Positions 56,384 to 64,000 of a DNA stretch of 64,000 nt are shown one piece after another. The position numbers and the translations under genes are program-made. Numbering within the stretch: the stretch's first letter is position 1; each line of letters begins with the position of its first letter. Source of the DNA: Flavobacterium ardleyense (GTDB taxonomy: Bacteria; Bacteroidota; Bacteroidia; Flavobacteriales; Flavobacteriaceae); assembly GCF_033547075.1 (NCBI RefSeq), contig NZ_CP137891.1:1860001-1924000 (forward strand), in the 5' to 3' direction. The notes beneath the pieces were generated by a model. That model did no database searches, was not told the DNA's origin, and saw nothing but the letters and a program-made list of their open reading frames with translations.

Positions 56384-57730
56384 TTATATTCCTAGGTAAT
56401 TTGAAGGTGTAATTTCTAACAATTCTGCCTTGATGTCATCAGATACACTTAAGTTATTGATAAACTCGTGCATTGACGCTTTATTGACTGTCGTATTTTT
56501 GCGGGTCAAATCTTTTAGTGCTTCGTAAGGATTTGGATAGCTTTCGCGTCTCAAAATCGTCTGAATTGCTTCGGCTACCACCGCCCAGTTATTTTCTAAG
56601 TCTTCAGCAAATTTAGCTTCGTTGATTAGAAGTTTGTTTAAACCCTTCAAAGTTGCTTCAAATGCAATTAGTGTATGTCCAATAGGCACACCGATATTTC
56701 TTAAAACTGTACTATCGGTTAAATCTCTTTGAAGTCTAGACAAAGGTAATTTTGCCGAAAGGTGCTCAAAGATCGCATTCGCAATTCCTAAGTTTCCTTC
56801 TGAATTTTCAAAATCAATAGGATTTACTTTATGTGGCATCGCAGAAGATCCAATTTCTCCAGCTTTTATTTTTTGTTTAAAATACTCCATCGACACATAA
56901 GTCCAGACATCTCGGTCGAGATCCATAACAATTGTATTGATACGCTTTAAGGCATCAAAATAGGCAGCAAAATGGTCGTAGTGCTCAATTTGAGTGGTTG
57001 GAAATGAATGGTGAAGTCCTAAAGTGTCTTCAACAAAGTGATTTCCGAATTTTTTCCAATCGATATTTTTATAAGCGACTTTGTGCGCATTGTAATTTCC
57101 TGTCGCTCCACCAAATTTGGCAGCAAACGGAATTTGGAACAAAAGATTCATCTGCTCCTCAAGTCTCACCACAAAAACGTCAAGCTCTTTACCCAAACGA
57201 GTAGGAGATGCTGGTTGCCCGTGAGTTCTTGCCAACATTGGAACATCTTTCCATTCTTCTGCAAGCTCATTTAATTTAGCGATAAGCGACATTAAAGATT
57301 TTAAATAAACATCTTCAAATGCTTCTTTTGCCGAAAGCGGAATGGCAGTATTGTTAATATCTTGAGAAGTCAATCCAAAGTGAATAAACTCTTTATAATC
57401 TTGTAAATCTAAAGCATCAAAAGCATCTTTTATAAAATACTCAACCGCTTTTACATCGTGGTTAGTGGTTTTTTCAATCTCCTTTATGGCAGCAGCATCT
57501 TCGGAAGAAAAATTTCTGTAGATATCACGAAGGCTTTCAAATTTTGATTCATCAACATTCTTAAGTTGCGGCAATGGAATTTCGCACAGAGCGATAAAAT
57601 ATTCAATTTCAATGCGCACACGGTACTTGATAAGTGCCTCTTCTGAAAAATAAGGTGAGAGTGAAACCGTTCTGCTTCTGTATCTTCCATCAATTGGAGA
57701 AACAGCATTTAAGTCTGTCAAAGTGATCAT
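56384..57730 (-). CDS. purB: Adenylosuccinate lyase
   Basis: A 448-residue fumarase/aspartase-superfamily enzyme catalysing two fumarate-releasing steps in purine synthesis. Marks: NAVSPIDGRYRSRT at the N terminus, TNHDVKAVEYFIKD near 84, FGLTSQDINNTA near 112, LARTHGQPASPTRLGKE near 160, and the signature GSSAMPHKVNPIDFENSEGN near 286. The start MITLTDLNAVSP at 57730 matches the family; the nine upstream codons are excluded. Confidence 0.96.
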   Translation of the reverse strand: MITLTDLNAVSPIDGRYRSRTVSLSPYFSEEALIKYRVRIEIEYFIALCEIPLPQLKNVDESKFESLRDIYRNFSSEDAAAIKEIEKTTNHDVKAVEYFIKDAFDALDLQDYKEFIHFGLTSQDINNTAIPLSAKEAFEDVYLKSLMSLIAKLNELAEEWKDVPMLARTHGQPASPTRLGKELDVFVVRLEEQMNLLFQIPFAAKFGGATGNYNAHKVAYKNIDWKKFGNHFVEDTLGLHHSFPTTQIEHYDHFAAYFDALKRINTIVMDLDRDVWTYVSMEYFKQKIKAGEIGSSAMPHKVNPIDFENSEGNLGIANAIFEHLSAKLPLSRLQRDLTDSTVLRNIGVPIGHTLIAFEATLKGLNKLLINEAKFAEDLENNWAVVAEAIQTILRRESYPNPYEALKDLTRKNTTVNKASMHEFINNLSVSDDIKAELLEITPSNYLGI

Positions 57731-57754
57731 TTTCTGCTTGTTTTGGATTGCAAG

Positions 57755-57762
57755 CAAATATA
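57755..57762 (-). promoter_or_regulatory. -7 promoter element of purB
   Basis: TATATTTG on the minus strand, 24 bp before the purB ATG. Confidence 0.65.
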
Positions 57763-57849
57763 ACTTCTACGATTCATAAATGAAAGTTGTAACCGGTCAA
57801 ATTTCATAATAATATCATAAAAAAGTTTCTCTGACCCTGATTGATTGGC

Positions 57850-57857
57850 TACTTTTG
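57850..57857 (+). promoter_or_regulatory. -7 promoter element of the TrmH-like gene
   Basis: TACTTTTG, TAnnTTTG match. A TTG inside it is in frame with the downstream gene but must be promoter, which sets the start at 57876. Confidence 0.65.
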
Positions 57858-57875
57858 CGATCAAATTTTTATAGT

Positions 57876-58526
57876 ATGGTGGATATCGAATATCTGAATT
57901 TTCTGGAAAATATTTTAACTAACGAAAGAAAAGCTAGATTCACATCGGTTCTTGCCGAGCGCACAAATCATTTTACAATTGCAGTTGAAGATATATTTCA
58001 AATGCACAATGCGAGCGCTGTAATGCGCAGTTGTGAAGTATTTGGAATTCAGAATCTAAATGTTGTGGAAGAAAAATACGGAAAGACAATTGATAAAGAA
58101 ATTGCGATGGGTGCTCAAAAATGGGTAGACATCAACCGCTATGATTCTATTGGCGACTGCATTAAAAGTTTGAAAGCTAAGAATTACCAAATAGTTGCTA
58201 CCACACCACATAAAGACGACTGCTTACTGCAGGATTTTGATATATCAAAACCATCTGCTCTATTTTTCGGTACCGAAAGAAATGGATTGTCTCAAGAAGT
58301 TCTTGATGCCGCAGATGCTTTTGTAAAAATTCCGATGGTTGGATTTACTGAAAGTCTAAATATCTCAGTTTCGGCAGCAATCATTATTCAGAATATTATG
58401 GAAAGGCTGAAAAGGTCTGATATTGATTGGAAATTATCCAATGAGGAAATTCTAAATTTACGCCTGCAGTGGGCCAAGAGTTCGATAAAAGATATTAAAA
58501 GAATCGAAGAGCGCTATTATCAATAA
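57876..58526 (+). CDS. SpoU/TrmH family RNA methyltransferase
   Basis: A 216-residue SPOUT methyltransferase. The three SpoU motifs are present: NASAVMRSCEVFGIQNLNVVE near residue 46, ALFFGTERNGLSQEVLDAAD near 130, and IPMVGFTESLNISVSAAIII near 155-174. It most resembles TrmH, which makes 2'-O-methylguanosine 18 in tRNA, and the C-terminal helical tail (SNEEILNLRLQWAKSSIKDIKRIEERY in outline) is TrmH-like; an rRNA target is the alternative. Stop codon abuts the stop of the convergent gene. Confidence 0.9.
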   Translation: MVDIEYLNFLENILTNERKARFTSVLAERTNHFTIAVEDIFQMHNASAVMRSCEVFGIQNLNVVEEKYGKTIDKEIAMGAQKWVDINRYDSIGDCIKSLKAKNYQIVATTPHKDDCLLQDFDISKPSALFFGTERNGLSQEVLDAADAFVKIPMVGFTESLNISVSAAIIIQNIMERLKRSDIDWKLSNEEILNLRLQWAKSSIKDIKRIEERYYQ

Positions 58527-59291
58527 TTACTTCTTCAGAATTCTATATTCCTCGTAGCAGTCGCTAATAGCGTCAAGAATTTGAAGGTCATTGGCCGTTC
58601 TTATAAAAGACTCACTATAATTGCAACGCGCCATAATTTCGGGAATTTCATTCTTATCAATTCCCAATAAAACTGCAACAGTTTCTCGGTCAAATTTGGA
58701 CGCAAGCAGATTTCGAACAGTATCATCTTTTTTCATTGACTTTAACTTCCGAAGTTCTTTATTTTTATTTCCAAAGAAATTGTAAAGAGCATCAGCAGGA
58801 TTAAAGATGGAACCCAAAACCTTACCAAAAGCTCCAGGCGAATATTGTCCGGCTTCATATCCTTGCGGAAGGCCAGAAATACTATATCTGTAATTCTCGT
58901 TGATCGGGATTAATTTTGAATCTACTTCTAGGTATCCTGTGAGTTTATAAGGAATAATTATAACTTCTTCAAGTGCAATAGCTTTCTCTGTAAGTTGAAT
59001 GGTAGTAGTTTTATTCTTAATCCAGTCATTAGTAACTCGGACGGTCAGAGAATTAAATCCTAATAGAGAAATGTGCAGCGTATCATTGAGAGAAGCTCTC
59101 AGCTCAAAGTAACCAAGGTTGCTAGTTTGGGTACCAACAACTTTATTTAGATTTATAATATTAGCGCCAGCAACTGCCATCTTTGTATCAAAACTAATAA
59201 TGTTTCCTGATATTGTTTGAGGAGAAATTTCTTGTGCAGCTAAATGTAAGAAACTTGCTATAAAAAAAAAGAAGACTACAAAATATCTCAT
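58527..59291 (-). CDS. Exported CarboxypepD_reg-like domain protein
   Basis: A 254-residue secreted protein with signal MRYFVVFFFFIASFLHLAAQ. Residues about 25-110 form a carboxypeptidase-regulatory-like beta sandwich (ISGNIISFDTKMAVAGANIINLNKVVGTQTSNLGYFEL in outline AGANIINL, GYFELRA), the module at the start of SusC/TonB receptors, but no plug or barrel follows. The C-terminal region is helical (NKELRKLKSMKKDDTVRNLL, DLQILDAISDCYEEYRIL). Common in Bacteroidota, function unknown. It ends one base after the convergent TrmH-like stop. Confidence 0.82.
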   Translation of the reverse strand: MRYFVVFFFFIASFLHLAAQEISPQTISGNIISFDTKMAVAGANIINLNKVVGTQTSNLGYFELRASLNDTLHISLLGFNSLTVRVTNDWIKNKTTTIQLTEKAIALEEVIIIPYKLTGYLEVDSKLIPINENYRYSISGLPQGYEAGQYSPGAFGKVLGSIFNPADALYNFFGNKNKELRKLKSMKKDDTVRNLLASKFDRETVAVLLGIDKNEIPEIMARCNYSESFIRTANDLQILDAISDCYEEYRILKK

Positions 59292-59380
59292 ACCTATTTT
59301 TAAAAGGCTAAATGTACTTAAACACTCTTAGATATCTTGTAGTCTGCTTATAATTGTTGAAAAATTAACACATTACTGTA

Positions 59381-61312
59381 TTAGCTTTTTCTAGGTCTTC
59401 TTGCGCGATCTGATGATCCGTCATCTGATCTCCTTGGAGCTCTATCTGATGAACCTTCTGAAGCTCTTCCAAAAGATTCTGATCTGCGAGGGGCACGATC
59501 ACGATCTGACGAAAATCCGCTTTCACGACGTGGTGCTCTACTGAAACCACCATCTCTTGATGGTGAAGACGATCCTCTATCAGATCTAAATCCTCCACCG
59601 CCACCGCTTCTGCTTCCGCTATCTCTTCTCGGGCCAAAACTTCCACCGCCACCACCAGAACTACGTCCGTTGTGATCACGTCTTCCGCTTCCACCACCAC
59701 CTTCGTTCTTAGAGATCTCTACGTTGATTCTTCTGCCTTCTAGTTCAACGTTATTAAGGATTTCCATCACTTTATCGCTGTGCTCATTGTCAGTATTAAA
59801 GAAAGAGAATCCCTCTTTAACGTCAACTTTATAAACATCATCGCGTCCTAGATCCAAAGTTTCTTTAAGGAAATCTTTTAGCGTCATCCAATCAAAGTTG
59901 TCTCTACTTCCAATGTTAAGGAAATAACGAGTCGCTCCGTTGTTGCTAGAAGATGAAGATCCACTATCTGGTCTACGTTCTCCTGCTGATTGAGACGATA
60001 AATCTCTGTTTTTCTTGTAGTAAGTAATGAAACGGTTAAATTCAACAGAAACCATTTTCTGAATTAGCTCTTCTTTTGTAAGATCAGCCAAAACTGCATT
60101 GATCGCTGGTAAGTATCCTTCGATTCCTGCATCTACTTCTACATCTTTTATCTTGTTTGCAAGGTGCAACATTTGAGTTTCACAGATTTCTTCTCCAGAT
60201 GGAACTTGTTTTTCTGTAAATTTTTGCTGTATAATTCTTTCAATAGAAGAAATTTTACGCAATTCACTTTTTGTTACAATTACAATTGATGTACCTAATT
60301 TTCCTGCACGACCTGTACGGCCAGAGCGGTGATTGTAAGTTTCAATTTCGTCAGGAAGTTGGTAATTTACTACGTGAGTAATATTATCAACGTCAATTCC
60401 ACGAGCTGCAACGTCAGTAGCAACAAGCATTTGGATTTGTTTTCCTCTAAAAGATTTCATTACACCATCACGCTGTGCTTGAGATAAATCTCCGTGCAAA
60501 GCTGCTGCGCTGTAACCATCTTCTACTAGTTTTTCTGCTACTGCTTGAGTATCTCTTTTTGTTCTACAGAAAATAACCGCAAAAATGTTAGGGTTACTAT
60601 CTGCCAATCTTTTTAGAGCTTCGTAACGATCTCTTGCATTTACTAAGTAAAATTCGTGAGATACTGTTGAAGATCCTGAATTTTTAGTTCCTACAGTAAT
60701 TTCGATAGGATCGTGCATAAATTGTTTTGCAATACGAGCAACCTCTTGTGGCATCGTAGCAGAAAACAACCAAGTACTTTTTGAGTCAGGAGAAGTTGAA
60801 AGAATGTTTACGATATCTTCGTAGAATCCCATGTTCAACATTTCGTCTGCCTCATCAAGAATGCAATAGTTGATTTTTGAGATATCAACCAACCCACGGT
60901 TGATCATATCTTGCATTCTTCCTGGAGTTGCTACAATAATTTGAGCTCCTCTTTTGATGTCTCTTGCTTGTTCTGAGATGCTTGCACCACCATAAACCGC
61001 TACTACATTAATACCTTTTTCGTATTTTGAGTAGTCTTTAATTCCGTTGGTAATTTGCAAACATAGTTCGCGTGTTGGAGATAAAATTAACGCTTGTGTA
61101 TTTCTGTTGCTCGCGTCGATCTTTTGTATTAGCGGAAAACCAAAAGCTGCCGTTTTCCCTGTCCCTGTCTGAGCCAACGCAACCATATCAGTATCTTTTT
61201 CCAATAATAGGGGAATCGCTTTCTCCTGTACTTCAGTCGGACTTTCAAATCCTAGATCTAAAATCGCCTTCAGTAACGATTCACTTAATCCTAATTGTTC
61301 AAATTTATTCAT
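59381..61312 (-). CDS. DEAD-box RNA helicase with DbpA-like RNA-binding domain and Gly/Arg/Ser tail
   Basis: A 643-residue ATP-dependent RNA helicase. Q motif FESPTEVQEKAIP, motif I AQTGTGKTAAFG, PTRELCLQ, TPGRM, motif II LDEADEMLNMGF, SAT, and HRSGRTGRAGKLG mark the two RecA domains (about 1-370). Then a helical linker, a DbpA/CsdA-type RNA-binding domain (about 465-545; YFLNIGSRDNFDWMTLKDFL) and an about 90-residue low-complexity tail rich in Gly, Arg, Ser and Asp. The design fits CsdA/DeaD cold-shock and ribosome-assembly helicases. Start at MNKFEQLGLSESLLK (61312). Confidence 0.95.
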   Translation of the reverse strand: MNKFEQLGLSESLLKAILDLGFESPTEVQEKAIPLLLEKDTDMVALAQTGTGKTAAFGFPLIQKIDASNRNTQALILSPTRELCLQITNGIKDYSKYEKGINVVAVYGGASISEQARDIKRGAQIIVATPGRMQDMINRGLVDISKINYCILDEADEMLNMGFYEDIVNILSTSPDSKSTWLFSATMPQEVARIAKQFMHDPIEITVGTKNSGSSTVSHEFYLVNARDRYEALKRLADSNPNIFAVIFCRTKRDTQAVAEKLVEDGYSAAALHGDLSQAQRDGVMKSFRGKQIQMLVATDVAARGIDVDNITHVVNYQLPDEIETYNHRSGRTGRAGKLGTSIVIVTKSELRKISSIERIIQQKFTEKQVPSGEEICETQMLHLANKIKDVEVDAGIEGYLPAINAVLADLTKEELIQKMVSVEFNRFITYYKKNRDLSSQSAGERRPDSGSSSSSNNGATRYFLNIGSRDNFDWMTLKDFLKETLDLGRDDVYKVDVKEGFSFFNTDNEHSDKVMEILNNVELEGRRINVEISKNEGGGGSGRRDHNGRSSGGGGGSFGPRRDSGSRSGGGGGFRSDRGSSSPSRDGGFSRAPRRESGFSSDRDRAPRRSESFGRASEGSSDRAPRRSDDGSSDRARRPRKS

Positions 61313-61333
61313 ATATGTATTTAAAATAGGGTG

Positions 61334-61341
61334 CAAAGGTA
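61334..61341 (-). promoter_or_regulatory. -7 promoter element of the DEAD-box helicase
   Basis: TACCTTTG on the minus strand, 21 bp before the ATG at 61312. It rules out the upstream in-frame Met at 61336. Confidence 0.65.
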
Positions 61342-61412
61342 CACCATAAAACTTTTAAATACTAACGCATTTTGTCTTATTAATTTTTTATTATCTATTG
61401 ACAGTCAATAAG

Positions 61413-61985
61413 TTAATTTTTTAAGAACTCGATCAACTCCTTGATTGCAATTCCGCGATGACTTACTGCCGCCTTTTCCTCCATCGAAAATTGCGCAAAA
61501 CTGCGCTCAGAACCTTCTGGAATAAAAACGGAATCATAACCAAAACCTTGACTCCCAATTCGATTGGTAGATATGCGTCCTCTTACAATCCCTTCAAATA
61601 AATAGGTTTCTTCTCCGAGATTTAATGCAACGATTGTTTTAAATTGTGCTGAGCGATCTTCAATACCTTCTAATTCTCTTAACAGTTTGTCAATGTTATC
61701 CTCGCTATTGCAATGTTCTCCGGCATATCGGGCTGAATAAACGCCGGGCGCGCCATTCAATGCCGCAACCTCAAGACCGGTATCATCCGCAAAACAATCA
61801 AGCTGATAATTGTTCTTTACAAAATTTGCTTTAAGAATAGCATTCCCTTCAATTGTATCTGACGTTTCGGGAATCTCGGTCGTACAACCTATTTCTTTTA
61901 GTCCCTTAATCGTGATGCTTTGCGGCATCAACTGTGCAATTTCTTGAATTTTATTTTTATTGGAAGAGGCAAAAACTAAGATCAT
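61413..61985 (-). CDS. rdgB: Non-canonical purine NTP pyrophosphatase (RdgB/HAM1)
   Basis: A 190-residue house-cleaning enzyme that hydrolyses dITP, ITP and XTP. Marks: MILVFASSNKNKIQEI start (SNKNK substrate loop), FADDTGLEVAALNGAPGVYSARYAGE near 66-91, GSQGFGYDSVFIPEGSERSFAQ near 144, and AVSHRGIA near 173. The six codons before MILVFAS are excluded because the family starts at this Met. It follows the cupin-fusion gene by 34 bp and is probably co-transcribed. Confidence 0.95.
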   Translation of the reverse strand: MILVFASSNKNKIQEIAQLMPQSITIKGLKEIGCTTEIPETSDTIEGNAILKANFVKNNYQLDCFADDTGLEVAALNGAPGVYSARYAGEHCNSEDNIDKLLRELEGIEDRSAQFKTIVALNLGEETYLFEGIVRGRISTNRIGSQGFGYDSVFIPEGSERSFAQFSMEEKAAVSHRGIAIKELIEFLKN

Positions 61986-62019
61986 ATATATAAGGTAAAG
62001 CAATTTCGCGTAAGCGTGA

Positions 62020-62751
62020 TTATTTTTGAAGTGCTAAGGTAAGTAGAAAAAAACTTTCTTTTAGCGCGTAAACTTGATGGGGAATTCCTGCTGGAAGGAC
62101 AATCATCTTACCCACTGTGAGTTCGCTTTTTTGATTTTCAGTTTCAAAAATAAGCGACCCTTGCAAAACCTGAACGGTAAGCGCGGCTGTGGCACTGTGC
62201 TTTTTCATTGCGGCGTCGGGCTGAAGTCCGATAATAACCATACATAAAAAGTCGTTTTTAAAAATCGTTAGACTATTACGATCGCTTTTTGTCCAAGCTT
62301 CTTCCGATTTTATTTGACTGATAAGTGCGTCTATATCAAAGGTCAACATTTCCTGATTGAGTACTCTTTCACCTTCGGGTCTTTGTCTAGTAGCCTTAAC
62401 AGTAGATTGTGACGGACTAATTAAATTTTTTTCGCTTGCTTTGGAGAGGGAGTTTAAATTGAAGATTGCCGTCATCTCTTGCGAAAATGCAGAGTTGTTA
62501 CTAAGGTCAGACGAGATTAAAATACCTCTAATATGATTTTGATCAGACGAAATGGCATAGATCGTAATTTCCTCCAACGGATCAAATAGACTCGCAGCAG
62601 TATACTGTCCGTCAATTGTAAATTCGTCAGGTGTGATTATCGAAGTTCCCGCACTGTGCAGCAAGCCATTGTCACCAAAGCTGAAACTGACCGTATATCC
62701 TTGTGATCGAAGGTTTTGAAGAACTTCGGAAAATGGTAGAATCGAACTCAT
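62020..62751 (-). CDS. Two-domain protein: Bacteroidota small-protein domain fused to a cupin
   Basis: A 243-residue cytosolic protein. Residues about 5-95 (FSEVLQNLRSQGYTVSFSF, PDEFTIDGQYTAASLFDP, ITIYAISSDQNHIRGILISS) resemble a family of about 100-residue Bacteroidota proteins often auto-annotated as phosphoribosylpyrophosphate synthetase although they lack PRPP synthetase motifs. After a variable linker, residues about 150-243 form a cupin (MVIIGLQPDAAMKKHSATAALTVQVLQGSLIFE, in outline MKKHSATAA and VLPAGIPHQVYAL). The usual metal His cluster is only partly kept. The two parts normally occur apart; function unknown. Upstream of rdgB. Confidence 0.75.
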   Translation of the reverse strand: MSSILPFSEVLQNLRSQGYTVSFSFGDNGLLHSAGTSIITPDEFTIDGQYTAASLFDPLEEITIYAISSDQNHIRGILISSDLSNNSAFSQEMTAIFNLNSLSKASEKNLISPSQSTVKATRQRPEGERVLNQEMLTFDIDALISQIKSEEAWTKSDRNSLTIFKNDFLCMVIIGLQPDAAMKKHSATAALTVQVLQGSLIFETENQKSELTVGKMIVLPAGIPHQVYALKESFFLLTLALQK

Positions 62752-62904
62752 AAAAAATATTTTTTTTGGAAATTACCAGATTTACAATTAATTTCAAATG
62801 AAAAGAATTTCAAGGCTAAAAGCAGTTCAATTTACGTCAATTTATTTCAAATTTAAGCAGAATCGTCATCAATTAAAGTTGTGCTCAAAAGATTTTTCAT
62901 AAAA

Positions 62905-62939
62905 AAAAGCCCTTCAATCTATATCGATGAAGAGCTTTT
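62905..62939. terminator. Terminator between the NYN gene and the cupin gene
   Basis: AAAAGCCCTTCA pairs imperfectly with TGAAGAGCTTTT across an AT-rich loop, A-run before and TTTTC after. It is about 60 bp past the NYN gene stop. Confidence 0.65.
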
Positions 62940-62996
62940 CTAATTTTTATTTTTAAGGCTTTTGCCAAAATTATTCAAATTATAAACTGCTGCTAA

Positions 62997-63791
62997 CTAC
63001 ACCGTAAGTCGAACAAAAACGTGCTTAATTCCTTTTTTGTCTGATTCTCTCTCGTCAATTTCTAAAATATCTTTCATTGATTTCAACATCGGTGTCAGTT
63101 TGGCAAACCCGTAATTTCGAGCATCAAATTCTGGTCTAATTCTCACAATCATATTTCCAACATCGCCCAGAAACGCCCAACCATCATCGTCGGCAATGTC
63201 TTCGATGGTCGTTCCGATCAATTCGATAATATCGTCATCAATTTTACTCAGCGCCTTGACTGGAATTTTTTCGACAGTTTTCGCAGACTTTTTCTTAGAG
63301 TCTGGATCTAAAGAATTTGACGGTGCTTTCTTAGTTTTCTTCTTGGTAGCGCCATCAAGAACTTCGATATAAATAAACCGATCACAAGCTGCAATTAGCG
63401 AATTTGGAGTTTTCTTTTCACCAATTCCAATCACTTTCATCCCAGATTCTCTTAGTCTTATGGCCAATCTCGTAAAATCGCTATCGCTAGAAACGATGCA
63501 GAAACCATCTAATTTTCCGGTATATAATAAATCCATCGCATCAATAATTAGTGCCGAATCAGATGAATTTTTCCCAATTGTGTAACTATATTGCTGCACC
63601 GGCGTAATGGCGTGCTCTAGCAAAACGTTTTTCCAACCGTTCGCATTTGGCTTGGTCCAATCAGCATAAATTCGTTTTGTAGTTGGCGAACCAAATTTCG
63701 CAATTTCCTCCATCATCCCTTTCACATTGCTGTACGGCACGTTATCGGCATCGATTAATACGGCAAGCTTTAATTCTGTATTATTATTCAT
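62997..63791 (-). CDS. NYN-domain ribonuclease-like protein with OST-HTH/LOTUS domain
   Basis: A 264-residue protein. NYN (PIN-like) domain about 1-150: LAVLIDADNVPYSNV with the catalytic Asp pair near residues 12-14, KRIYADWTKPNANGW, SSDSALIIDAMDLLYTGKLDGFCIVSSDSDF with more acidic ligands near 77-105, and VIGIGEKKTPNSLIAACDRFIYI. A Lys-rich linker (TKKKTKKAPSN, SKKKSAKTVEK) leads to an OST-HTH/LOTUS domain (about 190-264: IIELIGTTIEDIADDDGWAFLGDVGNMI, in outline ending ARNYGFAKLTPML). LOTUS domains bind RNA, so an RNA-guided or RNA-binding nuclease is likely. Start at MNNNTELKLAV; 24 upstream codons include the promoter. Confidence 0.9.
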   Translation of the reverse strand: MNNNTELKLAVLIDADNVPYSNVKGMMEEIAKFGSPTTKRIYADWTKPNANGWKNVLLEHAITPVQQYSYTIGKNSSDSALIIDAMDLLYTGKLDGFCIVSSDSDFTRLAIRLRESGMKVIGIGEKKTPNSLIAACDRFIYIEVLDGATKKKTKKAPSNSLDPDSKKKSAKTVEKIPVKALSKIDDDIIELIGTTIEDIADDDGWAFLGDVGNMIVRIRPEFDARNYGFAKLTPMLKSMKDILEIDERESDKKGIKHVFVRLTV

Positions 63792-63817
63792 TCTGAAATA
63801 TTCGATTTGTAATTCTT

Positions 63818-63825
63818 CAAATATA
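63818..63825 (-). promoter_or_regulatory. -7 promoter element of the NYN gene
   Basis: TATATTTG on the minus strand, 26 bp before the ATG at 63791. Confidence 0.65.
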
Positions 63826-63879
63826 CAAATGATTTTGTTGCAAGACGATTTAGATTTTGGCATTTAGAATATTTTTTTG

Positions 63880-64000
63880 AAGCTTTCTCCCGCTTTACTC
63901 TACAATCTTGGGGAGGAATTTGCCGCATCAATCGGCATTCAAGGAGCTTCCGCTGGTCGCTCTTGCTTGCCGCTGTTGCAAAAAGGCAAATTCCTCCCCA
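63880..64000 (-). repeat. Structured intergenic repeat, family 1 (copy D, cut by window end)
   Basis: Inverse-oriented relative of 16784-16928. The block at 63941-63963 matches the inner hairpin of copy A at 22 of 23 bases, and the tail (GATTGTAGAGTAAAGCGGGA, then AAGCTTC on minus) parallels that of copy A. A perfect 16-bp stem pairs TGGGGAGGAATTTGCC (63909-63924) with 63985-64000. The 5' end, which in copy A reads TAGCCCTGATAG, would lie beyond the window. Confidence 0.7.

Noticed and set aside
59365..59700. A 111-codon open frame overlapping the helicase tail
   Set aside because: Same strand, shifted frame, low-complexity Val/Glu/Ala product. It is a by-product of the Gly/Arg/Ser-coding repeats.

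Overview
The window is chromosomal DNA from a low-GC member of the Flavobacteriaceae, most likely Flavobacterium or a close relative. The evidence is: promoters with the Bacteroidota -7 element TAnnTTTG and few Shine-Dalgarno sequences; T9SS type A sorting domains on two secreted proteins; the gliding lipoprotein GldI; type III glutamine synthetase; Bacteroidota-only families (DUF3276/PUR-alpha-like, long NusB, cyclophilin-FKBP fusions); and intergenic structured repeats of a kind seen in Flavobacterium. No rRNA, tRNA, CRISPR array, transposase or prophage gene was recognised.

Layout. 1-4200: the 3' part of a fused isobutyryl-CoA mutase (icmF), then a zeta-toxin-like kinase overlapping a 52-codon gene. 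4280-9260: HPF, a small lipoprotein, TerC and GlnN. 9300-12760: two tandem-OmpA-domain proteins, purM and a small hypothetical gene. 12780-16660 (minus): an operon of nrnA, gldI and two exported cyclophilin-FKBP isomerases. 17010-20620: ExbB/ExbD, an exported protein and guaA. 20900-28080: LysM/PBP1-like protein, OsmC, DUF3820, pyrG, yidC and a MORN-repeat protein. 28110-34440: mnmA, a T9SS subtilase, a nitronate monooxygenase family protein, a cytoplasmic cyclophilin-FKBP, a thioredoxin-like protein and CsaA. 34860-39584: a 1574-residue T9SS adhesin. 39670-46080: a structured repeat, thioesterase, PUR-like protein, ABC exporter, leucine dehydrogenase, nusB, a DUF1573 lipoprotein and yajC. 46150-52720: pepT, pyrD, a DUF3307 membrane protein with SatD, an HMG-CoA lyase-like gene and guaB. 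52800-54030: a second copy of the structured repeat and two neighbouring genes, each broken by one in-frame stop. 54080-64000: a CPA2 antiporter, purB, a TrmH-type methyltransferase, a CarboxypepD_reg protein, a DEAD-box helicase, rdgB, a cupin fusion, a NYN/OST-HTH protein and the edge of another structured repeat.

Most genes are housekeeping. Nucleotide metabolism is prominent but scattered (purM, guaA, pyrG, pyrD, guaB, purB, rdgB). Envelope biogenesis and folding (yidC, yajC, ExbBD, GldI, exported prolyl isomerases, OmpA- and LysM-domain proteins) fit a gliding, T9SS-bearing diderm.

The observation most worth following up is the satD/DUF3307 locus. Five TGTAATAA boxes lie at an exact 28-bp period upstream of an apparently leaderless gene. 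Its protein looks like a class III nucleotide-cyclase-like domain joined to a helix-turn-helix, and a multi-spanning membrane protein follows in an ATGA overlap. Also notable are two families of structured intergenic repeats (16784-16928 with 63880-64000, and 39671-39815 with 52809-52976), the pair of nonsense-interrupted genes, the zeta-like kinase with its overlapping small gene, and the two-domain OmpA paralogues with a Cys-Cys in place of the usual peptidoglycan-binding Asp.
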